A DNA stretch of 64,000 nucleotides from Gnetum montanum (Eukaryota; Streptophyta; Gnetopsida; Gnetales; Gnetaceae), in NCBI GenBank assembly GCA_015680685.1, contig MNCI01004263.1:195838-259837 (forward strand), in the 5' to 3' direction. Every line of letters starts with the position of its first letter. The stretch's first letter is position 1. Position numbers and translations under genes: made by a program. This document shows positions 44,703-56,414 of the stretch, piece by piece. Under the pieces are notes generated by a model, which saw only the letters and a program-made list of their open reading frames with translations, was not told the DNA's origin and ran no database searches.

Positions 44703-47700
44703 GCTTGTCATTCTCACCGTAAGAGCATAGAGCCCATATTTGGAGCACAAAGAAATTTTGAAGCGCAAAGCGATTGTGCTAACAATGAGCAAGGCAGTTT
44801 TCTGTATAGCGATGAGGGAAAGTCTGCAAGCAAGACAATAACTCCAAAGAAGGAACGTACTCACCTGGTGCTCAAAAAGGTTGAGAAGGTGAAGAAAACC
44901 CTAGGGAACATGACACAAGCACACATCGTAGTGTCGGAGGACACGCCGTTGACCCAGTAGGCTACTATGCTTCCTCTATTTTTTTGTGATTCTGTTATCA
45001 TTTTTTTTTGTTCTCTACTTTCATTTTGTATCCTAGTCTTATTCATTTATGTTTTCTATCATCGCATTTTTTTGGCCTTTGCATTGCCACTATTGCTGTT
45101 TTAGCCATGGTGGGTTCATAAACGCTGCACCATCATTGCATGCAAGGCCGCTTAAACTACCACCACCATGGTTGTCATAATCATGGAGGTTTGGACAATT
45201 TAAATTACTTGGATTTTGAATGGAATAGCATAGGACCTTTAGGAGGGTTTGGCCATGTGTGATGTGATAGTGTGAGATGTGTTTTGTCAGGGCATATTTT
45301 CAATCGCCCTATTAGGGCTAATTGCTCTATTGCTATGTTAGGCCATATTTGATACACTAGCACTCTTATGTTCTTGCTACGCTATGTGCGGGAAGAGGGT
45401 TACGCTACGCTATATGCATGAACTGCTAGGTATTACTATGTTGTGTGCATATTGCACTTAGACATGATGCTAACGCTTGTCGGTTGTGTTGTGCAGGATG
45501 GGGCTAAGGCCAATTCTGATTATCTTAGAAATTGAAGGGGTACTGTGTCACGTAAGAAAGCCCATGGCCAATGCTCCTCCTCCCCAGATATGTATGGGAG
45601 AGCAAGGGGTTTGGTTCAGGAAAGGAGCATAGGAGTTCCTACAATATCTCCTCTGAAACTTCAGTGTGATCATTTGGTCATACCTAGAGGAGGAAGAGGC
45701 GGCCATCATAACCAATGCCATATTGCCTCGGGCAAGTCGAGGCATCTTGAGGTTTCTGATGGATGGGACAATCATGAGTAGGTAGGGAGAAGGATCCATT
45801 CAATGCTCAACAAAGTTAAGGTGTTTGGCCTAGATCTAGGATATGCCTAAATATAGCTGCTACCATTCTTACAACACATTATTTTTTTCACATTATATGG
45901 CAACATGCTTCCAAAATCCACTAGGAACTTTTTACTATGTTGGTGGGTGAGTTTTGTTGCCTTGTTCCACTGTGTTGTGTGACGCTGGCCATATTGGTCA
46001 AATGTTAACAGTATGTTTTTGTTACTAGGTTCTACATGAACAAAGAAGGGCTTCACGATTGACCAGCTTTGTTGGCTACAACACGTATAGCCCTGCAGGA
46101 GTTTTCTTCTGCTGAGAACCTACGGGTGGGTATGATTGGTCAATGTGGGGGTGAATACCACACCTACCAACACCTATACCCCATTCCCTACAATCAGTGC
46201 AAGGGTTCTAGTTGGCTAGATTAGGGGTGGGCACAACTCTTCAAACCGACGACCGTTAAACAAGTTCTAGTTAGTATTCCACTATTCCCCTCGTCGTACA
46301 GACCTGGTAGGCAAAACAGTAAGTGTTGCATGCTCATATCTCTTTGCAATCTTTGGATTTTTTTCATTTTTATGCTAAATGTTTATTGTGAAAATTTTCA
46401 TAGGGGCAAAGAAGCCTCAGGAGGTGATGGTTGTAACTTCGAAGACACGGAGGAAAACATCTACTTCAAGTATGGAGAAGTAGATATGAGCCAACGTTGG
46501 ATAAATGATGCAGCTTCAGACTCCTTTGTCAAAAATATCCAAAAGGTTGGGCTTATGGATCTATTCCTAGCCCTAAATCTAAGCATTCCTACTACCGAGA
46601 TGCTCTCCCTGCTCGACTCCTTTTCTGACAAGATGAGCCACTTCCGCATGCACATATAGGGCATACAGGTGGTCATTGAAATCAATGACCAGCTATTCAT
46701 GGACTTCTTTGGTGTCCCTACTAATGGCATTCTCATAGGGTCAAAGTCCAAGAGGGAGCTAACCCTTTAGAAGAAGGACATTCAGGAGTGGTTAGGGATT
46801 GCTAAAGAGTAAAAGGGGCTTCCCATGGAGAAGCTTAATGAAGGGCCCGCCAGGGAGATTTACCCTATCTTCCATGCACTTGCATTTCCCCAGCTACTTT
46901 CTCAAGGGAAGGTCTTGGGGATTGAGCAGGCGTGGATAATGCATGATTTCATGGTAGAGGGAGCCCATTATAGCTAGGCTAGGTTTCTATGTAAAGGCTT
47001 GCAGAACAAAATCTTGGGGCTCCATAAGAAAATGGAGTCCCATTCAAATATACATTATACCTTTTACATTGCCTGTCTGAAGCATTTTGCGGAGTTTCTG
47101 GTGGTTTATGAGAATGGGGCCTAGGTCATGTGGAATCGCAACCAGATTTCTAGACCATGGATTTGCCAAATCCTCCAGACCACTCAAGCCCAAGATCCCC
47201 CAGAAATAATTGGGGAGTTGTTCTCTGTGATGACTAAGGATCGGGAGGCTTGCAACTTTCATGGCCAAGATAGTGTAGGAGAGGTGCCCTCTAATATAGC
47301 TGGTAGCATGTCACAGGGGGAGCATCTGATAGTTGAGACTATGGCCAAAACATTGCAGTGAAAGAGGCCTCCTCTAGCTATGAAACCCTTCACATGAAGG
47401 AAGAGGAGGGGCGAAAGCTATGGCTTAAACTATAGAGGATGCAATCCCCCATTAGTAAATGCTTTTGTTTGATGCCTACATTGTTGATGTCTGCTAGATG
47501 ACGTAGTGTAGCATAGAACCTACTTTAAGCTAACTTGTTTTAGGCTAATGCAAACATGTTTCTTGACTGGTAGAAGAAGAAGAAGAAGAAGAAGTAGAAG
47601 AAGAAGAAGGTGATGAAGAGGTGTTAGCCCCTAAGACGGGGATGACGAATAAAGACACGGAGGCCCCAGTCTCAGAGAGAAGGGCCCTAGTCAAGAAGAA

Positions 47701-49178
47701 AAGAACTCCTATCGCTAAGGTAGGGGCTCTCATTATTAGGAAGAATCCTTCTACTAGAAAGGAGGGAATTGTTGGAGACAAAGAAGATTCTCCTTTGAAT
47801 AAAAAGGACACTGGTCTCTCAAAAAGAAAGGTACCAGTGCATGAAGAAGAGGATCGTACAGACTTGGCAAGGACTTCCACCAAGGCTGTTACCCATGTCT
47901 TGCATCAGCAAGAAGGGAGACCACAATCGGACACTGGTGAGTTTGGCAATGTGTCTACCTTTTCATAGTCCATTTTAGCCATTGTTAATATCTTTAGTTA
48001 TGTAACAGGCACCATTGTTGATGCCACGGGACCCCCTCTGACTTGTGTGAAGCCATGGGCTAAGATCCTTGATAAGTTTACATTCATGCAGGGAATCATT
48101 CGAGCTTGCTAATATAGCTATGCTAACACGATTACTACGCCCTTTGTGTCATGGCATCCTCTCAGCTCAAATGGGACCTAGCATAGCCTTTGAAAGTCGA
48201 TGTCGTGTCTACATTCCTACCTGAAGTGACCGAGGTATCTCATTGTGCATACAATGAGGCTTGTAAATGCACTTTCCACTTGACATGCTCCTTGTGGAAG
48301 TATAAGTGCATCAAAAAATGTTGAGCAAAACGAGGCTGACTTGATCACTGAGGTGGAGGATCTCAAGTCGAGGAACGAATTCCTCATAGCTCATGAAAGT
48401 AATAATGAGGACTGGTGCATAGCTATGATAGACTATGCCAGATTTTGGACCGTTGTGCATTAAAATGTCAACGCTACCTATGAAATAATAGAACAATAGA
48501 TGCAAATGGACTTGCTAGCCTAGAAGTGTTAGGATTTAAAAGATTTTAGTGCCAAGGTTTATGAATGGGGGCAGTCCCAGAAGAATCACAAATACATGTA
48601 TAAACTAGAAAATTCCACCCATCGTAAACTATATAGGGATGCTGCTATGAAGGCATTTATGTATAAAGCATTTGTAAATGCCATCGATGCTTCTGAGGCC
48701 TATGCCAAGTTCAAAGAGTAGGTAAAGGTTACGGAATATCTTGACTGGAAAGTGGACCTTCCCATAGGAGAGACCACAACTGTCTCCTTTTCTCTAGGAC
48801 CACCAAGGTGGACAACCGTTGAAATGGAGAGAGATGCTGCGGACGTTGAACCAAGCAATAGGCATTGGATGGACATTACAGCAGAGGAGATCTAGTTCCC
48901 CCTCAGGCTTGGTTTAGAATGGATACCCTTTGAGATGGATGCAAGCTCTTCTCAGGTTAGTTGCTTTCTACTCTATTAATTCTCATGCTTTGTTGTAGCT
49001 TGTGTGCATTTCTTTAGCCAATCACTTCATTGCTACGATGCAGAATCTAGATGAGGACGCAGGGCCCGTAGAGGAAAAGAAAGAAGAATCGGCAGAGGAC
49101 AATGTAGGGGAAGGCGATGCAAAAGGAAATGATGCAGAAATGAATGGTGAAGATGATGTGAAAAGGGACAACACATGA
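44703..49178 (+). pseudogene. Antisense multi-exon gene of element E
   Basis: Plus strand, opposite to gag and pol. Proposed exons: 44703-44956 (SEQ with KKVEKVKKTLGN; donor GTAGGC); 45497-about 45780 after acceptor TTGTGCAG (DGAKANSDYLRN, later GGRGGHH); 46404-about 47360 after TTTTCATAG, with FKYGEVDMSQRW, KVGLMDLFLALNLSIPT, GKVLGIEQAWIMHDF and QISRPWICQI; 47574-47936, an acidic then Lys-rich exon (EEEEEVEEEEGDEE) ending in the consensus donor CTG|GTGAGT; 48009-48955, with a coiled-coil-like segment VEDLKSRNEFL and ending MDASSSQ; 88-base intron 48956-49043; last exon 49044-49178 (NLDEDAGPVEEKKEESAEDN), stop TGA. All blocks recur in C. It carries several stops and a frameshift near 46450. 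Function unknown; the acidic and basic runs hint at a nuclear or nucleic-acid-related role, as a guess. Confidence 0.72.
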
Positions 49179-49344
49179 AAGCATGGGATTTATTTTTGAA
49201 ATTTTGAAATTTTGTATAATTTTTGCAAACATTTTCCAAAAGGAAATAGTTTTGAATAAAGAAGAGAATTTTGAAAAAGAAATTGATTCTATGTTAACTT
49301 ATGCATTGTCTACGCACTACATTTTGCATAAAATTTTCATGTAC

Positions 49345-49545
49345 TAGTTTTAAGCCATTTTGGGCTACTACTAGTTTTAAGCCATTTTAGGTTGCTGCTA
49401 GTTTTAGGACGTTTTTTGTTGTTGCTAGTTTTAGGTCGTTTCAGGCAATTGCTAGTTTTAGGCCATTTCGGGCCTCTGAGGGACATTGCTAGTTTTAGGC
49501 CATTTCTGGCCATTACTAGTTTTAGGCTGTTTTGGTCCATAGTGT
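49345..49545 (-). repeat. Hairpin repeats after the protease of element E
   Basis: Seven units about 27 bases apart, for example CTAGTTTTAGGCCATTTC followed by GGGCC. Stems: AGGCC/GGCCT, AGCC/GGCT, AGCC/GGTT. Very regular compared with other clusters. Confidence 0.87.
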
Positions 49546-49683
49546 AGGATGCCCAAGAGATGATACATTAACAACTTGAACAAAGGCTAATTGGTAGCTT
49601 ATGTAGACAGATGGATTGTAAAGAATGAAGGGTGGTAATGTGCAAAGAATGGTGACTAGGCAAGAAGCAGCGGGGTTGCTATG

Positions 49684-50560
49684 TTATGCGTAGCTACTTC
49701 TTGACCCATCATGGATTAAGCAGAACGTAAGGCCAAGGGGCTTTTCTAGGGTCTTCGTTTGAATCATTGTTCCCTGCTTGGAAGGGAAACTCAACCCACA
49801 CACTTTCATTTTGGGAATTGGCTTGCTGAGCTGATTCTCCCACTGGATGGTTAGTGTGTGCATAAGAAGGCGCTTCATTCTTAGAGGTTACAACTTCTAA
49901 GCCATGCTCCATGTCTATGTTATTGATAACTTGGGCTACTACCTCATCACCATGGATCACCACCTCCTTACCTGCATATGGTAAGTGGATTACCAGGTGA
50001 ATGGGTGAAGAGACAGCCCTAAGTTATGCTAACCATGACCTCCTCAAGATTAGGTTAAACTTGGGCATTTCTTTGATCACAATGAACATTGCGTTTATGG
50101 AGAATTGGTTCCCTTCCATGAAATCTATGTGAACCATGCCCTTCACCAAAACATGTGCCTTGTTGAATGACCTCAGACATGATGTCATTGTGGGTTTGAT
50201 CTGGTTGACCAAGCCCAAATTGTCCATAATAGAAAAGGGGATGACATTCGTGGTAGCCCCATCATCAAAGTGTACCCTTCAGATTTGGTATTGGCCGACT
50301 CAAATTATGATGAATAGAGGTACCATAGTCACCTGACCCCTCGTGGGATCTTCCCTAATGGAGTCATTTCTAAAAGTTAGTTGAGACAGTTCTAGTTCTG
50401 TAGGCACAGAGGGAAGCATGATCGAGTGGATCGCTTTCTCTTCCACCGACATGTCTTTGTTGACTGGAATCACTATCAACATGTGGATTAGAGCCTCACG
50501 GTGTGGGACAGATGTCATGATTAGGTCATACAAGCTTAATGTAGTGTTTTTCTATTTTAT
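49684..50560 (-). pseudogene. Aspartic protease of element E
   Basis: Motifs in order: MYDLIMTSVPHREALIHML, VHFDDGATTNVIPFS (presumed catalytic Asp, D-D-G-A form, the most ancestral-looking here), AHVLVKGMVHIDFMEGNQF, FNLILRRSWLA, then an acidic tail. Split into three frames by indels (50533-50300, 50227-50024, 49963-49684). Confidence 0.82.
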
Positions 50561-50569
50561 AGCTTACTT

Positions 50570-53497
50570 GACCTAAGTGAGGGCATCCAAAAGGTCTTGG
50601 TCAGCCCCCTAATTAACACTTTCCTCTTCTTCGATTCATCCTAGAAGATAAATTTCCCAAGGAGGGGTAACTTCGGGTCTAGTTCAGACGCTTTTTGTAG
50701 GGTGGCATAGACTATGCAGTTATAGCAACGTTCATCTTTGGTGACGAGGGTGTAGATGTAGGGGGTGAAGACGTAGGGTTGGAAATACCAGGAATGGTAC
50801 TTCCTCTCAACATCTCACCTATGAAACATACTTCCTATTTTTTAGGACGAGAAGGTTGTTCGGCTATCTTATGCAGGGCAGGGGCTGTTGAAGGTGTTGG
50901 CCCCTTGATGATGAAGTAAGCTAATGGTGTAAGTGGGTAGAGTCGTGTGGCTTTTCTAATAGGTGGCACAGAGATAGATGCCCATGGAGGGACTCTTAGA
51001 ACAAGCAGTTGTTGCAAGCTTCGGCCAGCCATTGATGGTACTGGTGCACTACGTTGAGGCACTCAGACCACGAATGGCTGTTGGGGTGGCCTAGGATCAT
51101 TATCAACATTGACGACATTGATGACATAATTGGCATTGTTGGCATTGATTGGGTCTATGTAGACATGCATAGATTGGTTCTCAGGGCATATTGGGTTGCT
51201 TTCATCCAGTACCAATTCTCCTTGATTGATCAACCTCTAGATGTCATCCTATAATGCCATGCAATAATCTATGTTGTGACCACACTGTTGGTGATAGTCA
51301 TAAAACCTACCCATCCTAAAACCCTTAGGAACTGGGGGCTCATTGGGCAGGGCCAAAGAAGGGTTCCTAAGGATCTCATAGTAGCGTTGATGTCTCTTGA
51401 TCCCTTCTTCTAACATCTGCTTGTGTTGGTTGTGCCCTGCCACCAGCAGCCACTTCAAAAGTTCTGAAGGCTTGAGAGGTAGTGGGGTGTACTTTAAGCG
51501 ATATTTACTCTCAAACTTTGATTTGGGTTGTAAAGATGTCTTAGGTGTGGGTACGGTAGGTTACGGTGCATGGCCTTGCCTGGGTGCGGGGTTAGCTGTG
51601 GGTACGGTTGGTTTCTTGTTGTTCTTATTACTATTGTTACTAGGTTTGGGCTTGGCCTCAATCGCCATAGCAACCATTGTGGTTGTTGGGGCCTTACCCT
51701 TTTCCTTCTTTGTGAAGGTATTTTTGTAGGCAATGTAGGTTGGGTCTTTGCCTACCTTGGCCGCATCCTGTATGCTCTTGGTCTGAGCAAAGGCTTGACT
51801 AAGAGTGTGAGGGGCAAGGTAGTACAGTTTAGACTTGATAAATTTATTCACTACATCCTTAAATATGGCCAACAAGTGGGCCTCCGCGATGGGCTTGCAA
51901 ATTTTGTTAAGGGTTGTGCTCCAACGCTAGATGAACTTCTAGACTAGTTCTAGAGGATCTTACTTCATGCTCATCAACTGATCTGGCGTGGTTTCTACCT
52001 TCAAGTTATACTTGAAGCACATCACAAACTAGGTCAGAAGCTTTTCTAGGTTGAAATAGATAAGCGTGGCAAGGTGTGGTACCAATCCAGGGCTTTCCTG
52101 ATTATGGACATAGCAAAGACATGAATAATCATGTGCGGCCATTGTTGCAGTAGAAGGGATTCAAACCTAAAGGTAACAAGATGTGCATTGGGATCTCCTT
52201 CCCCATCGTACTTTGTGAAGTGGGGGAGGGACATCCTTGGGGGTAACGTCAGAGTAGGGATTGCATGGCTGATAGGGTCATCCTGGTAAAAGTTCATGAC
52301 TTGTATCATGTCAAACCCAATAGATTTGAGACATCTTATTTCCTCGGTTAGGGTTTGGATGAGCTGGAATGTTTGGTCCAAACCCTGTGACGTTATGGAT
52401 GGTTGGGGAACTACTGAGATAATTCCCATGTGTGGAACGGTGGGGGTGGGGGCATGAACCATTAGCAGTACCATTGGGATAGCCCCCACAAACGATGCTA
52501 CTTGTGCTATCCACCACCCAATAGGTGGTGCTATTGGAGCAGCAACTACGGGTTGGGCTGCTGGATACACTGCTTGTGTCATCGGTGGAATAGACCATAG
52601 CCCCGTGTTGGGTTTTATCATTTGTGGGGTTTGGTAGGTCTAAGGAAAAACATAATGAGACATTTACGATGGTTGTGGAATAGGATAAGAAGTAAATGGA
52701 GTCCACCATGTGGACGGGCCCAAGCCCGCCACGGTGGGTGGAACAGATGTGAACATAGGAATGGAAACAGAAGTTCCGTATGACTGTAAAGTAGGTATAG
52801 TATGAACATGCGGCAGGGTAGTCATGATTGGTGTCTGATGTGCTATAGGAATGGGCGAAGGAATAGTTTGCAGGGGCATAGTTGCTGCAAATGAAATAGG
52901 GGAGTAAGGGTGTTGACACACCAGGAAGGTGACATGGCTACCCATTGCAGTTGTAGTTGTAGGCTATGGGAGTGTAGGCATGATCATGAAGGGAGTAGTG
53001 ATAGACAATGGATTGGCCAAGAAGGACTGGGTAGGAGGGATAGGAATGGGGTTGGTTTGACCTCCCTTGTCGTATTGGGAAACGAGTTTTTCCTATCCAT
53101 CCTGGAAGGCATTATCTTGGTTAGACACTATGTTTTGTTGCTCCCTAGGCCTAGCCAACTCGATTAGCTGGTCTAGAAGCCTTTGATTTGTCTATGTTAA
53201 AGGTATGGAAGCACCGAGAGTGGGAACAAACTCCTTCCTATCGTAGTAAGCGAACTCGAAGCTATGTTCGCCTTCGAACTCATGTACATCCAAAGGCATG
53301 TTTGCCTAAACCTTTGCATAGAGGAATTTATAGTGCTCTTGTTGCTGGGTCAAGCCCTCAGGTCCCTGGTTTTGGATCCCGAGGGATCAATGTGTTTCTA
53401 GCATTGGGTTCAATAGTTTCTCAACACCTGTGATGCCTTGAACCATGATAGGAACTTTAATGTTGAAGGTATTAGCAGTAGTAGTTGCGAAAGTCAT
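50570..53497 (-). pseudogene. Gag of element E
   Basis: ATG at 53497 (MTFATTTANTFN) starts a frame that continues, with some stops, to 52046, and this decides the start. An N-terminal Pro/Thr-rich part (52945-52664) precedes the capsid (52621-52046): FYQDDPISHAIPTLTLPP, HFTKYDGEGDPNAHLVTFRF, RKALDWYHTLPRLS. Then come AIFKDVVNKFIKSKLYYLAP and AYKNTFTKKEKGKAPTT (51875-51561). The knuckle region, FYDYHQQCGHNIDYC (51458-51249), has lost the first Cys. A Pro-rich tail runs to about 50830. Several indels and stops. Confidence 0.87.
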
Positions 53498-53604
53498 TGT
53501 TACTAAGCTAGGAAATTTTGCAAATGGAGGAAATTAAAGAAATTGAAAAGCTAAATAGTTTTGCGAATGAACGAAAACAAAGGAATTTGGAAAGCAATAA
53601 AAAA

Positions 53605-53928
53605 GGCTTTATGTCTTATTGGGCTCTTGACGAACTGCCAAGGCAACCAATCTATATGACATGATGCATAAACAACTGCAAAAGGGTGTCACGTTTACGC
53701 TAGTACATGATAGGGTATAGAAGGTGTGTGAGACTACCATAAGATAGGCAAGTGAGCTAGCCTAGAGGCTTTATGTCCCGTAGGGCTCTCGAGGAACTGT
53801 CAAGGTGACTGATTTGCACCACAAAACATGTAAACAACCTAAACAATCATAGATGGGTGTCAAGTTTACACTAATGCATATCAGGGTGTAGACGGATTAC
53901 TAGACTACCATGACACATGGAAAGGGGA
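53605..53928 (-). repeat. Duplicated 162-base unit in the leader of element E
   Basis: GGCTTTATGTCTTATTGGGC at 53605 recurs as GGCTTTATGTCCCGTAGGGC at 53767. The two units run side by side with the same later blocks (GGGTGTCACGTTTAC / GGGTGTCAAGTTTAC). They lie between PBS and gag, on the likely genomic RNA leader. Confidence 0.8.
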
Positions 53929-53933
53929 CCAAA

Positions 53934-53952
53934 CACCCTCCTTCTATCACCA
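53934..53952 (-). promoter_or_regulatory. PBS of element E
   Basis: The minus strand reads TGGTGATAGAAGGAGGGTG, six bases after the LTR end. Related to the A site TGGCGCTAGAAGGAGGGCC. Confidence 0.78.
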
Positions 53953-53958
53953 AAAAAC

Positions 53959-55647
53959 TATAGTGACTGAAAACGTCGATGGCTGGAAAACACTGAGGGG
54001 TCAATGACCATTGACAGTCTCAAACCCAAATCCATGGGAAGGCTGTGCTGGATAAAATGAAATCGAGCACCCTGAACGATCTGGTCTATCAGACAAGGAC
54101 TTATTTAGTGTTAATATAACCTTTTGCAATGTGTGATTTGAAAACAAGACTGATAGTGCGAATTAATGCTTAAATGTAAAAGAGACAAAAAAAGTGTAAA
54201 ATGCAATAGTAAATAGGAGACAAAGTAAAATGTAGTTAGAAAAATGCACCACTTAGAAGCTATGGCTTCGCTCTATCAAAATGAATATAGTCAGTTGCAT
54301 AGCGCTGAGAAATGCAGAGATCCAGAGAGTAACTAGGACGTGTAGAGCAAGATGCCTGTGTTCTTGAACATGGGCTTAGGCATTAATAATGCAAAGTGCT
54401 ACCAAGGTGGTACAAAAGGCAAGAACAAAATGCCAACAAAGAATTCTAAATGCTTACAATGTTAAATAGAAACCTTACAATGGTCGAGGTTATAGTGCTA
54501 GCTCTTTTTTTTTGCTTGTCAGCCAACAAAACTATTAGCTGATCCAATTGCCAAGAGAAAACCAAACCTGGGGAGCCATCGAGCATTGCTCATTGGGGTA
54601 TTTATAGGACCGAGGATGTGCAAAAGATGTAGTTTGGACGCCACGTGCCTTGGGCTTATGCTGACTTGTCTGTGCTACACATGCTTATATGACCATTGGG
54701 CAAGTCTACCATGCTGTAATTACAAGTCTACCAAATTGTAATTCTGTTGTAAGAGAAACGGTTTAATTAGGTGAAGTGCATTGATGTAGCGTAATTTTTT
54801 TCCATGCTTTGCTATGGTTTGTAGCGTAGCATGTTTAGCGTAGTGTAGCATCTTATTATGATATGCTATGTTATGTGACGTAGTGTAGCATAGCCACTGG
54901 CTCAAAGCAAAAAATTTGTGTCGTGTCCTGCTGCATGCATTAGAAACCTTTGAAGCATGCTGATTGTTTATTGCATATTTGCTATGCTACATAGCGTAGC
55001 ATAGCGTAGTGACTAGCCTTAGTCACAAAAACATCATTAATCTACAAACTCTGCCTCTCGCACCGCAAAACTTGTGAACTAGTTGATCCTACCCTTTGAG
55101 TTGCCTTCTGTTACATTTGCAAAATTGTTACACCTCACTGCACCATGTAGCTTAGCATAGCATAGCAGCAGACATGACTTGCTTTTGCCAAGTTCTCCAT
55201 TTTCTGACAAAAGGGGACATTACTGAAGGACTTGAAGTCGGGGGAGGGGGATTGATCATCTAGCTCTTGCTACGCTGTGCTATGCTGCGTAGCATAGCAT
55301 AGCATAGCACTGCACTACCGCAAACTTCTTCTAAATTTTGCTATGCTACATAACGTAGCATAACATAGAAAAACTCCTTAACTTAGAAAACTTGCTAAAG
55401 TGTTTTGCACGTTCTAAGCATTTCCAACAATTCCATGCATCACTTCTTAGTGCTCTGTCATCTAGATGAACTACTTAGGTGGGTAGGCTAGAGAATCCAT
55501 TTAGCCTATTGACACCTGGAGTAGAAAACTTGCTGAACTGGATAGTTTGAACATCAGGGCATCCATCTCCTGACGAACTTCCGTAGCACTGTGCGAATTG
55601 CAAAGACCTAGTGAAGCAAGCATGCCTTTGAATTTTGCGGTGTTTCA
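53959..55647 (-). repeat. 5' LTR of element E
   Basis: Minus strand from TGAAACACCGC (55647) to CAGTCACTATA (53959; the terminal CA has decayed to TA). Aligns end to end with 37533-39222. Contains a run of TAGCATAGCATAGCATAGC at about 55285-55305. The 5' end of the genomic RNA should lie inside this LTR. Confidence 0.88.
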
Positions 55648-56397
55648 CAATCCATTATGGTAGAAAGTCACCACGTAACCTTGATGTGCACGATTTGGTA
55701 ATTTTTTCCTACTCTTTGAGCCAAGCCCTGTAGCCTAATTATCGCTTTCCATACCTTGAGCAACAATGTTGACCAATGTCTAACATTCATGCATTTATGG
55801 TTATATGGCATCTTTGTGTCATGCACACTCCAATTCCAATTGAATGTAACACATCTCATTTAGTGGAAAATCATTATGTCCATCGAGCATAACACATCTT
55901 GTTCAATGGGATAACCCCAAAGTTCATTGAATATAACATAGCTCACTCAATGGAAAAACTAGATCTAATTGGCCTTGGCAGAGAAATCCAATGAAGGTTT
56001 TACCTTAATAAAAAATGGGGATGAAAATTACAAAACCAGATGACTAGTAAATACTATTGGCTCCAAATATAAGGAAGGAGCCTAATGGTTGAAGGAACTT
56101 GGGAGTAAAGTGTTGGTTCCTCAGACACATTTGTTGACTACTTCTGAATGGCCTAACCTGCACACTAGTACCACATTATAGTGATGGTGTCAACACTTGG
56201 AATGCATAGTTAGCCCTTATAACCATCTCTCCATAACCTCATTACCATCTTCCTATCATAGCCTTATTCCATTGTAACAAGCACTCTTCAACATGGTTCA
56301 ACATGACTAGATTAAGCATGGAGAGGGAACATCGATGGTGGACTTGCAGTGGTGTTTTATATTCTTTTTAGTTCCTTTCAAGTTAATCCTCTAGACA
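55648..56397 (+). other. 3' UTR of element D, distal part
   Basis: Continuation of D beyond E. 56160-56397 resembles the end of the C 3' UTR in word order (CTTCCTATCATAGCC against CCCTATCATAC, then GGTGTTTTATATTCTTT against GGTGTTTCATATTCTTT). No coding region supported. Confidence 0.6.
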
Positions 56398-56414
56398 TCA
56401 ACAAAAGGGACCAT
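56398..56414 (+). promoter_or_regulatory. PPT of element D
   Basis: CAACAAAAGGGACCAT immediately before TAAAACACCAC, which corresponds to TGAAACACC with a decayed TG. Confidence 0.7.

Larger units (their letters stand above)
37533..55647 (-). mobile_element. Element E: complete 18.1 kb Tat-lineage element with antisense gene
   Basis: Both LTRs are present (37533-39222 and 53959-55647, 1690 and 1689 bases). Minus-strand order: 5' LTR, PBS, leader, gag, PR, repeats, antisense gene on the plus strand (44703-49178), repeats, RT-RNH-aRNH-INT, repeats, 3' UTR, PPT, 3' LTR. The LTRs differ by roughly one base in seven by eye over their first 300 bases, so the insertion is old. Flanking pentamers CAACT (37528-37532) and CAATC (55648-55652) may be a decayed target-site duplication. 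It lies within the 3' UTR of D. Confidence 0.88.

Noticed and set aside
47545-47883. Ser-rich minus-strand frame within the antisense gene of E
   Set aside because: Shadow of the GAA repeats in the acidic exon; the plus-strand frame has splice sites and a homologue in C.
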